A stretch of 64,000 nucleotides of DNA from VMCP01 sp964527775 (GTDB lineage Bacteria > Bacteroidota > Bacteroidia > NS11-12g > UBA955), in assembly GCA_964527775.1 (NCBI GenBank), contig CAZGQS010000009.1, positions 1 to 64,000 of the forward strand, in the 5' to 3' direction. Below the pieces are notes generated by a model. It did no database searches, was not told where the DNA came from, and was given only the letters and a program-made list of their open reading frames with translations. Position 1 is the first letter of the stretch, and each line of letters begins with the position of its first letter. This document shows, one piece after another, positions 8,985 through 18,718 of the stretch. The translations under genes and the position numbers were made by a program.

Positions 8985-10298
8985 ATGGATTTTTCATTTC
9001 ACATACAACAAGGACAAAAACTATTAGAAAAGAAAGATGCTATTTTAGTCAAAAAAGCTCTTGAACATTTCATAAAAGCCAATGAAATGACCGATGAAGA
9101 AGATATTGGAAAACCAAAAATACTGTATCTATTAGCATTTGGAAATTTAATAATTGGACAGATCGAACAATCATATAGACTTGCATTTAAAGCGAAACGT
9201 AGTATAGATGTAGCTATTGAAAACAGTATCTTTTCAATGAATAATATGCGACAAATGCTTGGAGAAAATGATATTGATGCTTTGATCCATCATATTGAAG
9301 AAAAATATGCTCAAGTTGTTTATCAAATAGATACAGAAGATGACAATTTTGACGAAAATGTTTTAGATTTTTCACATATTAGTCAAATGTATCCATCTGT
9401 TGTCACTAAAGATATAGAGCCAGAATTTTCAATTAACGAAACGGAATTGGCTAAAATGAGCTTTACTGAACATTCTGCACTTTCTAAAAAATGTGCAGAA
9501 AATGGTGATCTTGAATCTCTTTTAACAATTTCAAAGTATCGCTTTATACATGGTTCAGCGGGAACAAATGAATTTGATTTCCCCATTATGTGTTATTATT
9601 ATGGACGGTTATCCAGGATTGAAGAATTAAAAGAGTTATTAATCGAAAAACAATTCCATTTGTTTTTACTGCCAGATTCTTGCAAAGAATTAGCCCAAAA
9701 TTTACTAAATATTGGTTTGAAATTTCCACATTTAAACGAACAAGAAATTTCTTACCTTCAACAAAAATACTGTGACTCCAAAACTTACCAAGTGTTAGAC
9801 GCCATTATGTTCGACAGCGATAAACTTTCAAGACCAATTAAAAAATTTGATACTAATTTACTGCGAACTAAAAACACTGAATTTTCAAGGGATTTATTGC
9901 TGGATGTCTTTAGCCACTTTTCAGCAAATGAGGACCTTGATGACGGATATTCTGAACTTTATGTATATAGTCGAATTAAAAATAATATTATTCGCAAAAA
10001 ACATGAACACGTTGGCTTGGGAGAATATTGCATATTCGATCCAATTCTTTCAAATGAATTCTATAACATTTTGAAGAGAAAATACGGAATAGAATGCGCA
10101 GATTATTTCGCAGAAATACTTTCCTCAGATGACGACTTAGAGAGTTTTAAAACAGATGACTTTTACATTCTTGATGCAAAAAGAATAGAAGACGTAGCGA
10201 ATGACTATTTTCAAAATCCTTCTAAAGTTGAAGACTTGAAGATTGAAATTGCTCAACTATGGCTAAATAAAATTAACTCACGTGAAATAAAATTATAG
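8985..10298 (+). CDS. large helical TPR-like protein, 437 aa
   Basis: The N-terminus (residues 1-75) has the pattern of two TPR hairpins: FHIQQGQKLLEKKDAILVKK with ALEHFIKANEM, then ILYLLAFGNLIIGQIEQSYR. A second helical block at about 160-270 includes the ALSKKCAENGDLESLLTISK repeat-like hairpin. Residues about 290-437 form a separate acidic C-terminal domain with no recognised motif. There is no signal peptide or membrane segment. It sits between another TPR-like gene and an IS remnant, next to the Zorya operon but on the opposite strand. Function is unknown. Confidence 0.6.
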   Translation: MDFSFHIQQGQKLLEKKDAILVKKALEHFIKANEMTDEEDIGKPKILYLLAFGNLIIGQIEQSYRLAFKAKRSIDVAIENSIFSMNNMRQMLGENDIDALIHHIEEKYAQVVYQIDTEDDNFDENVLDFSHISQMYPSVVTKDIEPEFSINETELAKMSFTEHSALSKKCAENGDLESLLTISKYRFIHGSAGTNEFDFPIMCYYYGRLSRIEELKELLIEKQFHLFLLPDSCKELAQNLLNIGLKFPHLNEQEISYLQQKYCDSKTYQVLDAIMFDSDKLSRPIKKFDTNLLRTKNTEFSRDLLLDVFSHFSANEDLDDGYSELYVYSRIKNNIIRKKHEHVGLGEYCIFDPILSNEFYNILKRKYGIECADYFAEILSSDDDLESFKTDDFYILDAKRIEDVANDYFQNPSKVEDLKIEIAQLWLNKINSREIKL

Positions 10299-10432
10299 CT
10301 AAAAGCTAAAAATCACGAGAATACATATTATATCAGTGCTGTCCGGTTAACTTTTTTTCAATCCCTTTATAATACTCCCTGAATCCTGGACCAGAAGTTT
10401 AGTTAAAAAATCACTTAATTTGACTAAACGAT

Positions 10433-10609
10433 ATGACCAAACAAACCCGACGCAAATTCACGCCTGAATTCAAGGCAAACGTTGCATTAGAAGCAGCCAA
10501 AGACCAAATCACCTTGGCTCAGTTGTCGCAAAAATTTGAAGTAAACGCTGTAACCATTTCAAAGTGTAAATCAGAGTTTTTGGCGAATTTTATCCAGTTC
10601 GAATTTTAG
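10433..10609 (+). pseudogene. IS3-family orfA, truncated
   Basis: From the ATG at 10433 the frame encodes MTKQTRRKFTPEFKANVALE and a KFEVNAVTISKCKSEF segment, the HTH region of an IS3 orfA, and stops after about 58 codons at 10607-10609. A usual orfA is about 90-100 codons. The leucine zipper continuation (KLHYAQIGKIKVELDFLKKK-like) appears downstream near 10670-10725 in another frame, so a frameshift ended the gene early. Confidence 0.65.
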
Positions 10610-10659
10610 GTTCACTTACATTTCCAATGTAAAAGAAACGGAAAATAGCGAACCAGAGG

Positions 10660-11102
10660 TGCCTGTGGAGAAGCTTCATTATGCGCAAATTGGCAAGATC
10701 AAAGTAGAGCTAGACTTTCTAAAAAAAAGTGCAAAGAAATTGGGAATACCCGAGAGCGAATAGAAGCCGTCAAACTGAAACGAAGTCCCACTTCGCAGAC
10801 AATGCGAATTGCTTTGTATTCCACGCAGTTCGTTGTACTATGCACCAATACCTGAAAAGCCTGAGAATCTGAAGATGATGTCATTGATGGATAAATACTT
10901 AACATACCATCCCACAGAAGGGGTTTTATCGATGGTGGAAAAGGACGTGCAACAGACAATATTTTGATCGAGAGCTTCTGGAAAACTATCAAATACAATC
11001 ACATTTACCTCAATCTTTGCGATACAGGTCTTGAACTATTTAAGGAGTTCAGAACTATATCAAGTGTTATAACTAGAAAAAACACCAAGGCATTGGGATG
11101 AA
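10660..11102 (+). pseudogene. IS3-family orfB remnant, catalytic core deleted
   Basis: Fragments in different frames show the end of orfA and start of orfB (a MDKYLTYHPTEGVLSMV segment near 10890-10930), which then jumps directly to the orfB C-terminus (GGKGRATDNILIESFWKTIK from about 10935). The join removes the part of the transposase that holds the first two catalytic aspartates. The final Glu of the triad (ILIESF) remains. It cannot be functional. Confidence 0.65.
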
Positions 11103-11239
11103 ACCCAATAATGCATATTACAAATCTTTAAAACAAAATGCTGCCTAATACAGCGCAAAATATTAAATTAGCATCAATAACCTTTGGGCCCGACAACTAG
11201 GGAGTATTATAGTATTTTACATGCAACCAAAATAGTTAG

Positions 11240-14200
11240 CTATATTCTTGTCAATCGTTGCGATTCGATTTTGTTAATATCTTGTAATGTTATGTTATTT
11301 TCAGTTACTAAATTTTCAAGAAATGCGCGGTTTAGTAATGTTATATCATTAGACTTTGCCAAAATTGTTGCTGATGAACTGTAATCATTATTGGTTATTA
11401 TCATCAGTTTAAATTGTTCTTTAAATCTGTCCTCATAATAATTTTTTCCTGTGTAAATTTCTTGTATTGCTTCAATTCCAACTAAGGATTTTGTTTGTTT
11501 AGCTTGAATAAGATAATTTTCTCCCTTTTTTAAAAGCACAATATCAACACCCTTGTCATTAGAATACGGTGTTAGATATACTTCAAAACCTTGTGTTTTG
11601 TATAATGCTCCGATTGTTGCTTCAAACAAATTGGGGTTTAACCGATCAATTTCAGTGAGGGTTTGAAATTTGGGTTTACTTTCGGTTTTTGTTCCAAAAA
11701 TAGTTCCAAATATTTCATCAGGTGTAATTTCAGCTTGTTCTGTTGGAAATAAAGTATTACTTGCCAAAGATTTTTTGTTATTCAATAAAGCATCAAGAAC
11801 TTCATCAAAAGATTTCATTCTATTACCTTCTTGGTCTTTCATTTCTTCTGGAAATATTGCCATAGGATAATAGACAAAAACATCTTTTTGTTGACCTATA
11901 CGATAAGCCCTGTCAGTCGCTTGTTCTTCTTTCGCAGGATTCCAATGCCGTGTGTAATGAACAATATGATTGGCTTTGGTTACATTCAAGCCAACACCTG
12001 CTGAAATGGGCGACATAATGATCACATTGAAGCCTTCATCCTCCTGAAAACGGTCAATGGTTTGTTGTCGGCTTAGTTTAGATTTCCCTTGAAGCTGTTT
12101 TGTAGTTGGTGTATCTCCATTTATAATACTTGTGAAAACTCCAAAGGTATCGTAAACAACTTTCTGCAACATCTTTTGAGTTTCTCGCCTGTCAGCAAAA
12201 ATAATTACTTTTTCATTTTTGGATTTTATATCCGCTAAAATACCCACGGTAGTTTGAAGTTTAGAGGAACTATTTATAAGTTCATCACTAGAAAACTTCA
12301 AAATTTGACTTTCTAATAAATACGGATGGTCCGAAATGTCTCTAACTGCCCAAAGTGATTTCAATTTTTGATTTCTTTTTTCCACACCTTCCAATTCTGA
12401 ATCATTCGCCATTTCAATTTCCTGCTTGTATCTATCTATTTGAACGGTCGGCATCACTCTTTTAATTCTTGAATTTTGATCATCGTGCTTTTTAGGCAAA
12501 TCTTTTGCGACATCACTTTTTAATCTTCTTTTTATAAATATTCCAATGTTGTTGCGAAGTTGTTCCGTTAATGTTCTTATGTCTGTATTTTCATCACTCA
12601 AAGGTTTTTGGTATTCTTTCGCAAAATCTTTGGCATTGCCTAAAAGTCCTGGAACTGCAAAGTCCATTAAACACCAAATATCAACCAAGGTGTTTTCTAC
12701 TGGTGTTCCTGTAATTGCAATTTTAAAATCGGCTTTCAATGCTTTACTTGCATTGGTTATAAGCGTTCCTGGTGTTTTTATTTTTTGTGCTTCGTCCAAT
12801 GCTATTATTGCAAAATCAACCAATCCTAAACTGATTTGATAAGACCTTAGTGTTTCATAATTAGTTAAAATAATTTGTTTGAATTGTAGCCGTTTTGCAT
12901 CTTGTTGGTTATGAATTGGGTTATTTTCTTTTGTTAAAGATACACCACTATACAGTTTACACAATGGTAAATTCTTTGGACTAAAAAATTTCTCATATTC
13001 GTTTTCCCAATTTTCAAGCAAGCTAACGGGGGCCACAATTAAGTATGGTTTGCCTTCATTATAACTTTGGCTGTGCCATTCTATGAAATACAAAAGTTGC
13101 AAGGTTTTACCTAAACCCATATCATCAGCAAGCAATCCACCAGCAAAATTTTCTTTAAACAAAGATTGCAGCCAAGAAACACCTTCTTTTTGATGTTCTT
13201 TTAAGGTGATGTTATTTTTTAAATTTGGTATTTCATAGAAGCTATGTTTCAAATTTTCGGGCAACTCATTTCCATTTGAAAACTCGGTAAGTTCTGCATT
13301 TTCTTTAATTATCAGAACTTCGTGATCTGTTTGCTTCTCATGTTTTATTGGTTTTCTTGGATTTTCAAATTGCTTTTTCGCAATCTTGATAAATTTTACA
13401 GCATCTTCAATTGGAATTTCAGCGTTTTCCCATACAACGGTTTGCTTTTTTTCATTTATAGCTTTTTCCTTCTGCTCAATGAAGTCATTTAGTTTTTCAG
13501 GAGTTTTGAAATAAATTTTCTTTTCTCCGTGAACCTTATCTTTTATTACAATGCCTGGAATCCATTGTGATTTATATGGACTTGCAAAAGGGTAGAACTT
13601 TGGACTATAAACGCCAATTTCTTTTACTCTGTCGCTGTAAAAAACAGTAAAATCAATTACATCATCATCAAAAAACAATTCTGGGTGCTCAATGATTTTC
13701 TGAATTGCTCCTTGGTCTGAAATTTTTCTATGAGTTTTAATTTTTCGAAGTTCAACTTTCTGATTTTCTGTAATAACTACTCTTGTTGTTTCGCCATTGT
13801 TTGAAGAAACAGGATAAACATCACGTATCATTGGCAACTTATCGAAAGTATTGGTAAAACCTATTGCGTTATCAATTTCAACTGATGGTATAATTTCAAA
13901 AATGCCATTATTGAAATCAACATCCAATTTAATTTTTTCAGGAACATATAATTCCTGATTGTTTAAAAATTGCTCCAAGGTCAACCCACTTTCTTTTGAA
14001 AGTGATTTTAATTCTGATAATTTTTTAAGATTAATAAAATTCCCTTTTTCGCTATCGGATAATTCGTTGAATTCGTCAATCGCTTGACAGAGCAAATACT
14101 GGTTTTCGGAAAGTAGATACACGTTTTCTTCTACTTGTAAAATTGCTCCATTTCGAATTGTCTTTAATCTTGTTCCGTTCGGAGCAAAGTCATAAAATCC

Positions 14201-14509
14201 ATATTTGAACTTAAAAGAATTATGTGTTAAAATTCCGCTTGATTCTACAAAAATCTCATAAGGATAACCTTCAGGCAAATCCAATATTTGCTTGTCTATA
14301 TCATTTAACCTTAAAATATCAATACTATCAACTTCACAAGTGTGTTCCGTGTAATCCGCTAATCCGTTATCATACAATTCTTTAAGAATTGCAAGTTGAG
14401 ATAGATTTTCTGATTGTAGTTTTTTCCATTCAGAAACAGAAATATTGCTCTCAGTTTCATTTAGGAAAAAGAAAGAAAATTTGTTGTTAGCTTGAATATA
14501 TTTAAACAT
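11240..14509 (-). CDS. zorD: Zorya type I helicase-nuclease ZorD
   Basis: This 1089-residue SNF2-type superfamily 2 protein has a long unassigned N-terminal half, a helicase core and a C-terminal Mrr-like nuclease. Walker A GLGKT is at 465-469, the DEAQ box at 572-575, and motif VI (EQATDRAYRIGQ) near 870. The Mrr domain shows Asp989 in GVDIVLL and Gln1002-Ala-Lys1004 in IQAKQTK. ZorD of type I Zorya has the same size and layout, and in that system it degrades invading DNA once ZorA/ZorB signal. The start overlaps zorC by 8 bases. It is the last gene of the four-gene operon; an IS remnant lies 28 bases past its stop. Confidence 0.88.
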   Translation of the reverse strand: MFKYIQANNKFSFFFLNETESNISVSEWKKLQSENLSQLAILKELYDNGLADYTEHTCEVDSIDILRLNDIDKQILDLPEGYPYEIFVESSGILTHNSFKFKYGFYDFAPNGTRLKTIRNGAILQVEENVYLLSENQYLLCQAIDEFNELSDSEKGNFINLKKLSELKSLSKESGLTLEQFLNNQELYVPEKIKLDVDFNNGIFEIIPSVEIDNAIGFTNTFDKLPMIRDVYPVSSNNGETTRVVITENQKVELRKIKTHRKISDQGAIQKIIEHPELFFDDDVIDFTVFYSDRVKEIGVYSPKFYPFASPYKSQWIPGIVIKDKVHGEKKIYFKTPEKLNDFIEQKEKAINEKKQTVVWENAEIPIEDAVKFIKIAKKQFENPRKPIKHEKQTDHEVLIIKENAELTEFSNGNELPENLKHSFYEIPNLKNNITLKEHQKEGVSWLQSLFKENFAGGLLADDMGLGKTLQLLYFIEWHSQSYNEGKPYLIVAPVSLLENWENEYEKFFSPKNLPLCKLYSGVSLTKENNPIHNQQDAKRLQFKQIILTNYETLRSYQISLGLVDFAIIALDEAQKIKTPGTLITNASKALKADFKIAITGTPVENTLVDIWCLMDFAVPGLLGNAKDFAKEYQKPLSDENTDIRTLTEQLRNNIGIFIKRRLKSDVAKDLPKKHDDQNSRIKRVMPTVQIDRYKQEIEMANDSELEGVEKRNQKLKSLWAVRDISDHPYLLESQILKFSSDELINSSSKLQTTVGILADIKSKNEKVIIFADRRETQKMLQKVVYDTFGVFTSIINGDTPTTKQLQGKSKLSRQQTIDRFQEDEGFNVIIMSPISAGVGLNVTKANHIVHYTRHWNPAKEEQATDRAYRIGQQKDVFVYYPMAIFPEEMKDQEGNRMKSFDEVLDALLNNKKSLASNTLFPTEQAEITPDEIFGTIFGTKTESKPKFQTLTEIDRLNPNLFEATIGALYKTQGFEVYLTPYSNDKGVDIVLLKKGENYLIQAKQTKSLVGIEAIQEIYTGKNYYEDRFKEQFKLMIITNNDYSSSATILAKSNDITLLNRAFLENLVTENNITLQDINKIESQRLTRI

Positions 14510-15929
14510 TTATTCCTGCTATATTTTTAAACCAATACTCAAAAACTTGTTCCCATCTTAAATCTCCATCATTATGAGTTAAACGACCTTCTATGTTAGT
14601 GTCATTTATACTGTATCCAGAACGATAAACAAGCATTGGCATTGAGCCATTTCTTAATTCATCTACACTTTCTAAACGATAATTTAAATTTGGTTTATTA
14701 TTACCATTCATTTTGTAAGCATAAAAAGCATAACCAGCATCACTAAATTCAATGAGCATATAGTCTCCTATGTAAAGTATAAATGCCGACACTTCTCTGT
14801 TGCTTGAAACAACTTGAAATCGCCCGTCTAAATATTCTACAATTCTTCTGTCTCTCTTGAGAATATATTTAGTTTGAGTCGGTCCGTAAACTTTAAAAGA
14901 AACTCTATTCTTTGAAGCCACTCTAAGCCAAAAACGTTTTCTTCTTTCATCATTGATACAAACTCTAAAAAAAATATCAATGAAATGTTTAGCAATCCAT
15001 TCGTCTAGAATATTTCTTGCTTCAATGATTTCACTTCGTTCAATATCAGTTGCATTTTCAAAAGCACTCCAATTTGAAACATTGCTTGGGTCACCTATTT
15101 GAGTAAAAGCAATTCTTTTTATACTGTCTTGAAGTTCGGAAAATTCAGGCTTATTCGCTTGTATAATTATTTTACTGATTAATCTTTTATTTGTAATTGA
15201 ACTATTATGTTTAAGTAAGGCTTGATTCAAATTTTCAATTTCAGTTGATATATTATTTTTGTTCCTTTCGTAATAATTTACAATAACTTTAGAGAAATAG
15301 GCATAATCAAACCACGATTCAGGAACACCTAATATTTTTGTAGCTTCTTGAATTGGCTTATTAAGTTTTGCTATGGTGTCGCCTAATTCCGAATCTCCAT
15401 CTTTTAAGTTGAAAAATATTTTGTTTTTTTTGAATAAGGCTAATGTATTTCGATTGCCTGAATAATTAACTAATTTTTGACTGATGAAATGCTCTAATTG
15501 CTCTAATGATTTCGGATATCTTGTTTCCCAATTCCTCAAAAAGCAATCTATCAAACCAACCAAAAATGAATCCCGCCAGTTTGATTCTAACAATGTCAAA
15601 GCATATTTCAACTCGTTTTCATTGATAAAAATGGAAGTTAAACTCTGTTCTGAATGATTCAAGGAATAGGTAAGCGTTCTTAATTCTCTTCGTTCGAAAC
15701 TCACATCTGTTATTATAATAGATTTTTTAAATTTTCTAAACACTTGAGGTATCAGATTATTCCCTGAAAATGTAAACGAATTTGCTCCAACTTCTTCTGA
15801 TATTTTTTGAAGTTTGTCAATTCTATGTTCATTCAAAGATGTAACGGCAATTGGAATAATCTTTTGTGCCGTCTGCTGAAATGAAGTCGGTGAAAAATGA
15901 AATTGCAAAATGTCCTGGATCGTTAACAT
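14502..15929 (-). CDS. zorC: Zorya protein ZorC (EH_signature domain)
   Basis: This 475-residue soluble protein has no membrane segment. Its C-terminal half matches the EH_signature pattern of ZorC: GDPSNVSNW at 279-287, WIAKHFIDIFFRV at 311-323, RKRFWLRVA at 330-338 and IEFSDAGYAFYAY at 403-415. In type I Zorya, ZorC works with ZorD downstream of the ZorA/ZorB motor and is required for protection; DNA binding has been proposed. The ATG at 15929 sits one base past the zorA stop, and the 3' end overlaps zorD, so the operon is tightly coupled. The N-terminal half shows no motif I know. Confidence 0.85.
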   Translation of the reverse strand: MLTIQDILQFHFSPTSFQQTAQKIIPIAVTSLNEHRIDKLQKISEEVGANSFTFSGNNLIPQVFRKFKKSIIITDVSFERRELRTLTYSLNHSEQSLTSIFINENELKYALTLLESNWRDSFLVGLIDCFLRNWETRYPKSLEQLEHFISQKLVNYSGNRNTLALFKKNKIFFNLKDGDSELGDTIAKLNKPIQEATKILGVPESWFDYAYFSKVIVNYYERNKNNISTEIENLNQALLKHNSSITNKRLISKIIIQANKPEFSELQDSIKRIAFTQIGDPSNVSNWSAFENATDIERSEIIEARNILDEWIAKHFIDIFFRVCINDERRKRFWLRVASKNRVSFKVYGPTQTKYILKRDRRIVEYLDGRFQVVSSNREVSAFILYIGDYMLIEFSDAGYAFYAYKMNGNNKPNLNYRLESVDELRNGSMPMLVYRSGYSINDTNIEGRLTHNDGDLRWEQVFEYWFKNIAGINV

Positions 15930-15930
15930 A

Positions 15931-17466
15931 CTAGTTTCTTCTTCCGTTCAACTTACTCAGTTGTTCAGTTAGTTCTTCTAAAATATCTTCTTGTTTTGAC
16001 GATGCTCCTGCAAGTGATTCCGCTGTCTTGGTCAATGCATCTGTGTATTTAACTAAATAAGTTTCAAGACTTCCTCCCACAGTCGCTTGGTAATCTTTTA
16101 ACCCAATTGTTATTTTTCCAAAAATTTCTTGTAGTCCTTTTTCTATAATTTCAAATTTCTGTGCGTAATCGGCAGAAACAATTTTTGCTGTTTCTAAAGA
16201 TTTTTGAATTTCAGTAATTGTATTGGAATTGTTTTGTAAGAACTGGTTTGAGTGCTTAGAAAACTCGTTTTGCGATTCCCCGAATTTACTTGATGATGAG
16301 TTTATTTCCTGAGAAATATTTCTAAAAGTTGAAATCACCGTTTCAAGTTCTGATTGAGCTTGATTAAGTTTTGAAATGCTACCGTTTACTTCCATGGATA
16401 GTCCATTCATTTTTTCAATACTTAAATTGAAAGCACTCAAAAGATTTTCAGAAACTTGTAAGTTTTTAGATTGTTCGGTTAATAATGTTTGTTGTCCAGT
16501 TTGTAAACCTCCGACCTGTTCTCTCAATATTTCACTCATATGTTCAACCTGCATTTTCATTTGGTTGGTAGATTCTTCGGATTGAGAAAGTGTTTGCCTA
16601 GAAATTTGTTGCACAACGTCTTGTAAACCCCTAAAGTTCTCATTGAGGTTATCTGTCATTTTCTGCAATTTTAAGGGGAAATCCGATAACGATCCACCTG
16701 CTTGACCAAGTAATCCAGCCAATCGTTCCATTTCATTTTTAGTATCTCCGCTCATTGAAGTTTTAAATTCTTCGACCATTTTACCCATAGATTCCTGCAG
16801 ATCTTTAACAATATTTTGGGTCATATCAGTTGCTGGGTCTTTGAGTTTGTTGCCTAAACTCTCAATTTCGGCTTTCACCAATTTTAACTCAGCTACCACT
16901 CCTTCTGCTGGATTATTTAAAATTTCCTCAAAACCTGCTGAAATCGTTAATGCTAAATCAGAAGAAAATGTTTGTAAGGATGTTGATTGCTTTTGAGATT
17001 CTTTATAAATATCACGGAAAATATTTCCTGGTCTAATTGTGTTCCCGTTTTCATCGATAGAAGAGAAATTATTTCTTAATTCTTCAATGACTTCGATAAG
17101 TTTGTTTATGGCTTTAGTTTCATCACTTAAAACTCCTTTTTCATTTTTGTTTTTTACAAATGCTATTCGTTTTGAAAAGATAATGGAAAGCGCTATTCCA
17201 ACTATAGAAGCAAAAAATGCTGTTTTTAATCCCTGCAGTAATGTTGGAATACTTTTTTCAATGTCATCAGGATTAAAGAACCATAAGCCGTAAGCAATAC
17301 CACCAAAAGTCCCTAAAATACCTATTGTAGTAAACATTGAAGGAATTAATTCTAAGTCATTTAGATTTACTTCACTGTAGTTTTTCTTCGCAATATTGAG
17401 TACATAGATTCCATAAATAAGATATGAAAACATCGATATTGTGATAAAGATTTCAACTATGTTCAT
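15931..17466 (-). CDS. zorA: Zorya membrane motor protein ZorA (MotA/TolQ/ExbB family)
   Basis: This 511-residue protein has three membrane segments near its start: about 4-25, 43-64 (MFTTIGILGTFGGIAYGLWF) and 75-98. They carry the MotA/ExbB signature around TTIGILGTFGG. The remaining 400 residues are polar, helical and Gln/Ser/Glu-rich, consistent with the long cytoplasmic coiled-coil tail of ZorA. ZorA assembles as a ring around ZorB to make a proton-driven channel in the inner membrane; the tail is thought to pass a phage-infection signal to the effectors. It overlaps zorB by 4 bases (ATGA). Family members in flagella (MotA) or TonB systems (ExbB) lack this tail. Confidence 0.88.
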   Translation of the reverse strand: MNIVEIFITISMFSYLIYGIYVLNIAKKNYSEVNLNDLELIPSMFTTIGILGTFGGIAYGLWFFNPDDIEKSIPTLLQGLKTAFFASIVGIALSIIFSKRIAFVKNKNEKGVLSDETKAINKLIEVIEELRNNFSSIDENGNTIRPGNIFRDIYKESQKQSTSLQTFSSDLALTISAGFEEILNNPAEGVVAELKLVKAEIESLGNKLKDPATDMTQNIVKDLQESMGKMVEEFKTSMSGDTKNEMERLAGLLGQAGGSLSDFPLKLQKMTDNLNENFRGLQDVVQQISRQTLSQSEESTNQMKMQVEHMSEILREQVGGLQTGQQTLLTEQSKNLQVSENLLSAFNLSIEKMNGLSMEVNGSISKLNQAQSELETVISTFRNISQEINSSSSKFGESQNEFSKHSNQFLQNNSNTITEIQKSLETAKIVSADYAQKFEIIEKGLQEIFGKITIGLKDYQATVGGSLETYLVKYTDALTKTAESLAGASSKQEDILEELTEQLSKLNGRRN

Positions 17467-18185
17467 TTTTGTTCAATTTTTTTAAGTGCTTCGTTAATAA
17501 TGTCTTCGCTAGTTGTTACAATTCTAAATTCAACTCGTCTTGATTTGTCATTGTCAATTGGCTGCTTGCTGCCAAATGCTATTTTAAATTCTTTATCTAC
17601 AGTTCGTCCGTATGAAAGACCATTGGCTGTCAACCAATACTGTAATCTATCTTTTTTATTTGGTTCTAGATTAATAAAACAATCTTGTTGTCTCAGAAAT
17701 CCTAAAACATTTCTTGCTCTGTTTTGAGACAATTCCATATTGTCAATGTAGGGGTCGCTCGTTTTATTAATGGGTTTAGTATTTGTGTGTCCTTCGATAC
17801 GAATTTCTGCAATTTTATCAATGTATTTATCTTGTAAAACAACTCTTAAATATTTAGGCAGAAACTCTCTTAAAATACTTTGGAAAGTAGTAGTAACATC
17901 TGATTTTCCTTCATCAAACAAAACCTGTGGATTTGTAAATTTTATTGACAAATCATTGTCAAGTTTTAAATTCCATTTTGCAAAATCTTTTTTAAAAGCT
18001 TCATTTAATTCGATATATAAAGCGACTTTTGATTCTTCATAGTCCTTAAATATTTGATTTTGTTCCTTCTGTCGCTTTTCCATCAATGCCATATAAGAAA
18101 TAGACATGAAAAGAAAAATCACCATTAAAACTGTCATAAGGTCGGCCAAGGGAATCCAATGACTTTCTTTCTTCGTTCCTGACAT
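17463..18185 (-). CDS. zorB: Zorya stator protein ZorB (MotB/OmpA family)
   Basis: This 240-residue protein has one membrane segment at about 11-36 with Asp15 placed as in MotB and ZorB, where it carries the proton. An OmpA-like peptidoglycan-binding domain follows at about 105-225, with EGHTNTKPI at 131-139, ELSQNRARNVLGFL at 151-164 and RRVEFRI at 216-222. ZorB anchors the ZorA channel to the cell wall. It is the first gene of the operon here, ahead of zorA; the usual order is zorA then zorB. The SHWIPLADLMTVLM start is typical of Bacteroidota stator-like proteins, so the start at 18185 fits. Confidence 0.87.
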   Translation of the reverse strand: MSGTKKESHWIPLADLMTVLMVIFLFMSISYMALMEKRQKEQNQIFKDYEESKVALYIELNEAFKKDFAKWNLKLDNDLSIKFTNPQVLFDEGKSDVTTTFQSILREFLPKYLRVVLQDKYIDKIAEIRIEGHTNTKPINKTSDPYIDNMELSQNRARNVLGFLRQQDCFINLEPNKKDRLQYWLTANGLSYGRTVDKEFKIAFGSKQPIDNDKSRRVEFRIVTTSEDIINEALKKIEQK

Positions 18186-18718
18186 TTATTTCTCTGTATT
18201 ATTTAAGAATGTGGAATGTAATTTTGTGCGATGGGTTGCAATTCTTTTGGTTTTGCGAAAGCGTATAATTGCCTATTCATTTTTTTAGTCTTTTTAATTT
18301 AGCATTGTCTATGTTTTAGTGACAGCTAATTCAGTTATACTCTCAATGATAATTCGCTTTGGGATTCAATAGGGCCTTTTTGCGCAATTTCATTTAACAT
18401 ATAATCCCTCCAAAATTAATCAAAATCAAGAAAATAACCATATCGGTTGATAATAACCTGCAATGGTAAATAATAGTCAACTAGCATCCAACAATCATCT
18501 CAAATATTGTCTACTCAAAAGGAAAAATAAATTAAAACTCCATCGGCATTCACGCTGCAATGACCGTCTCAGAAATGATTAACAGTTTCGATAAAGCTGA
18601 TTCCATTAGACCAAGATGGCGATCACTTTTGGATCATTAGCAAATGTGATGGTCTATGCAGCTGACTCTGCCGGAGTTGAATATGTGATCAACGGTTTCG
18701 ACAAATTATCCGGTTAGA
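18186..18718. other. intergenic stretch with coding debris
   Basis: These 533 AT-rich bases separate the divergent-side start of the Zorya operon from the next gene and hold no intact gene. The promoter of the Zorya operon should lie in the first part, but I could not pick out a convincing TAnnTTTG box. Near the far end, an ATG at 18560 reads MTVSEMINSFDKADSI, and a shifted frame from 18616 to 18717 reads 33 residues ending YVINGFDKLSG. The two look like pieces of one lost gene separated by a frameshift. I do not know its family. Confidence 0.4.

Larger units (their letters stand above)
10368..11211 (+). mobile_element. IS3-family element with internal deletion
   Basis: This 844-bp element is bounded by the 12-bp inverted repeats TATAATACTCCC (10368-10379) and its complement (11200-11211), the same termini as the MITE-like element at 7178-7248. 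It keeps orfA and both ends of orfB but has lost the middle of orfB, including two of the three catalytic acids. Full IS3 elements are 1.2-1.5 kb. No matching target duplication is visible on the flanks. It lies just beyond the 3' end of the Zorya operon. Confidence 0.75.

Noticed and set aside
10699..10998. 99-codon minus-strand frame in the second IS
   Set aside because: It is the complement of the transposase remnant.
15931..18185. MotA/MotB-like pair as a flagellar or ExbB/ExbD system
   Set aside because: The long ZorA-type tail, ZorC and ZorD in the same operon identify Zorya.
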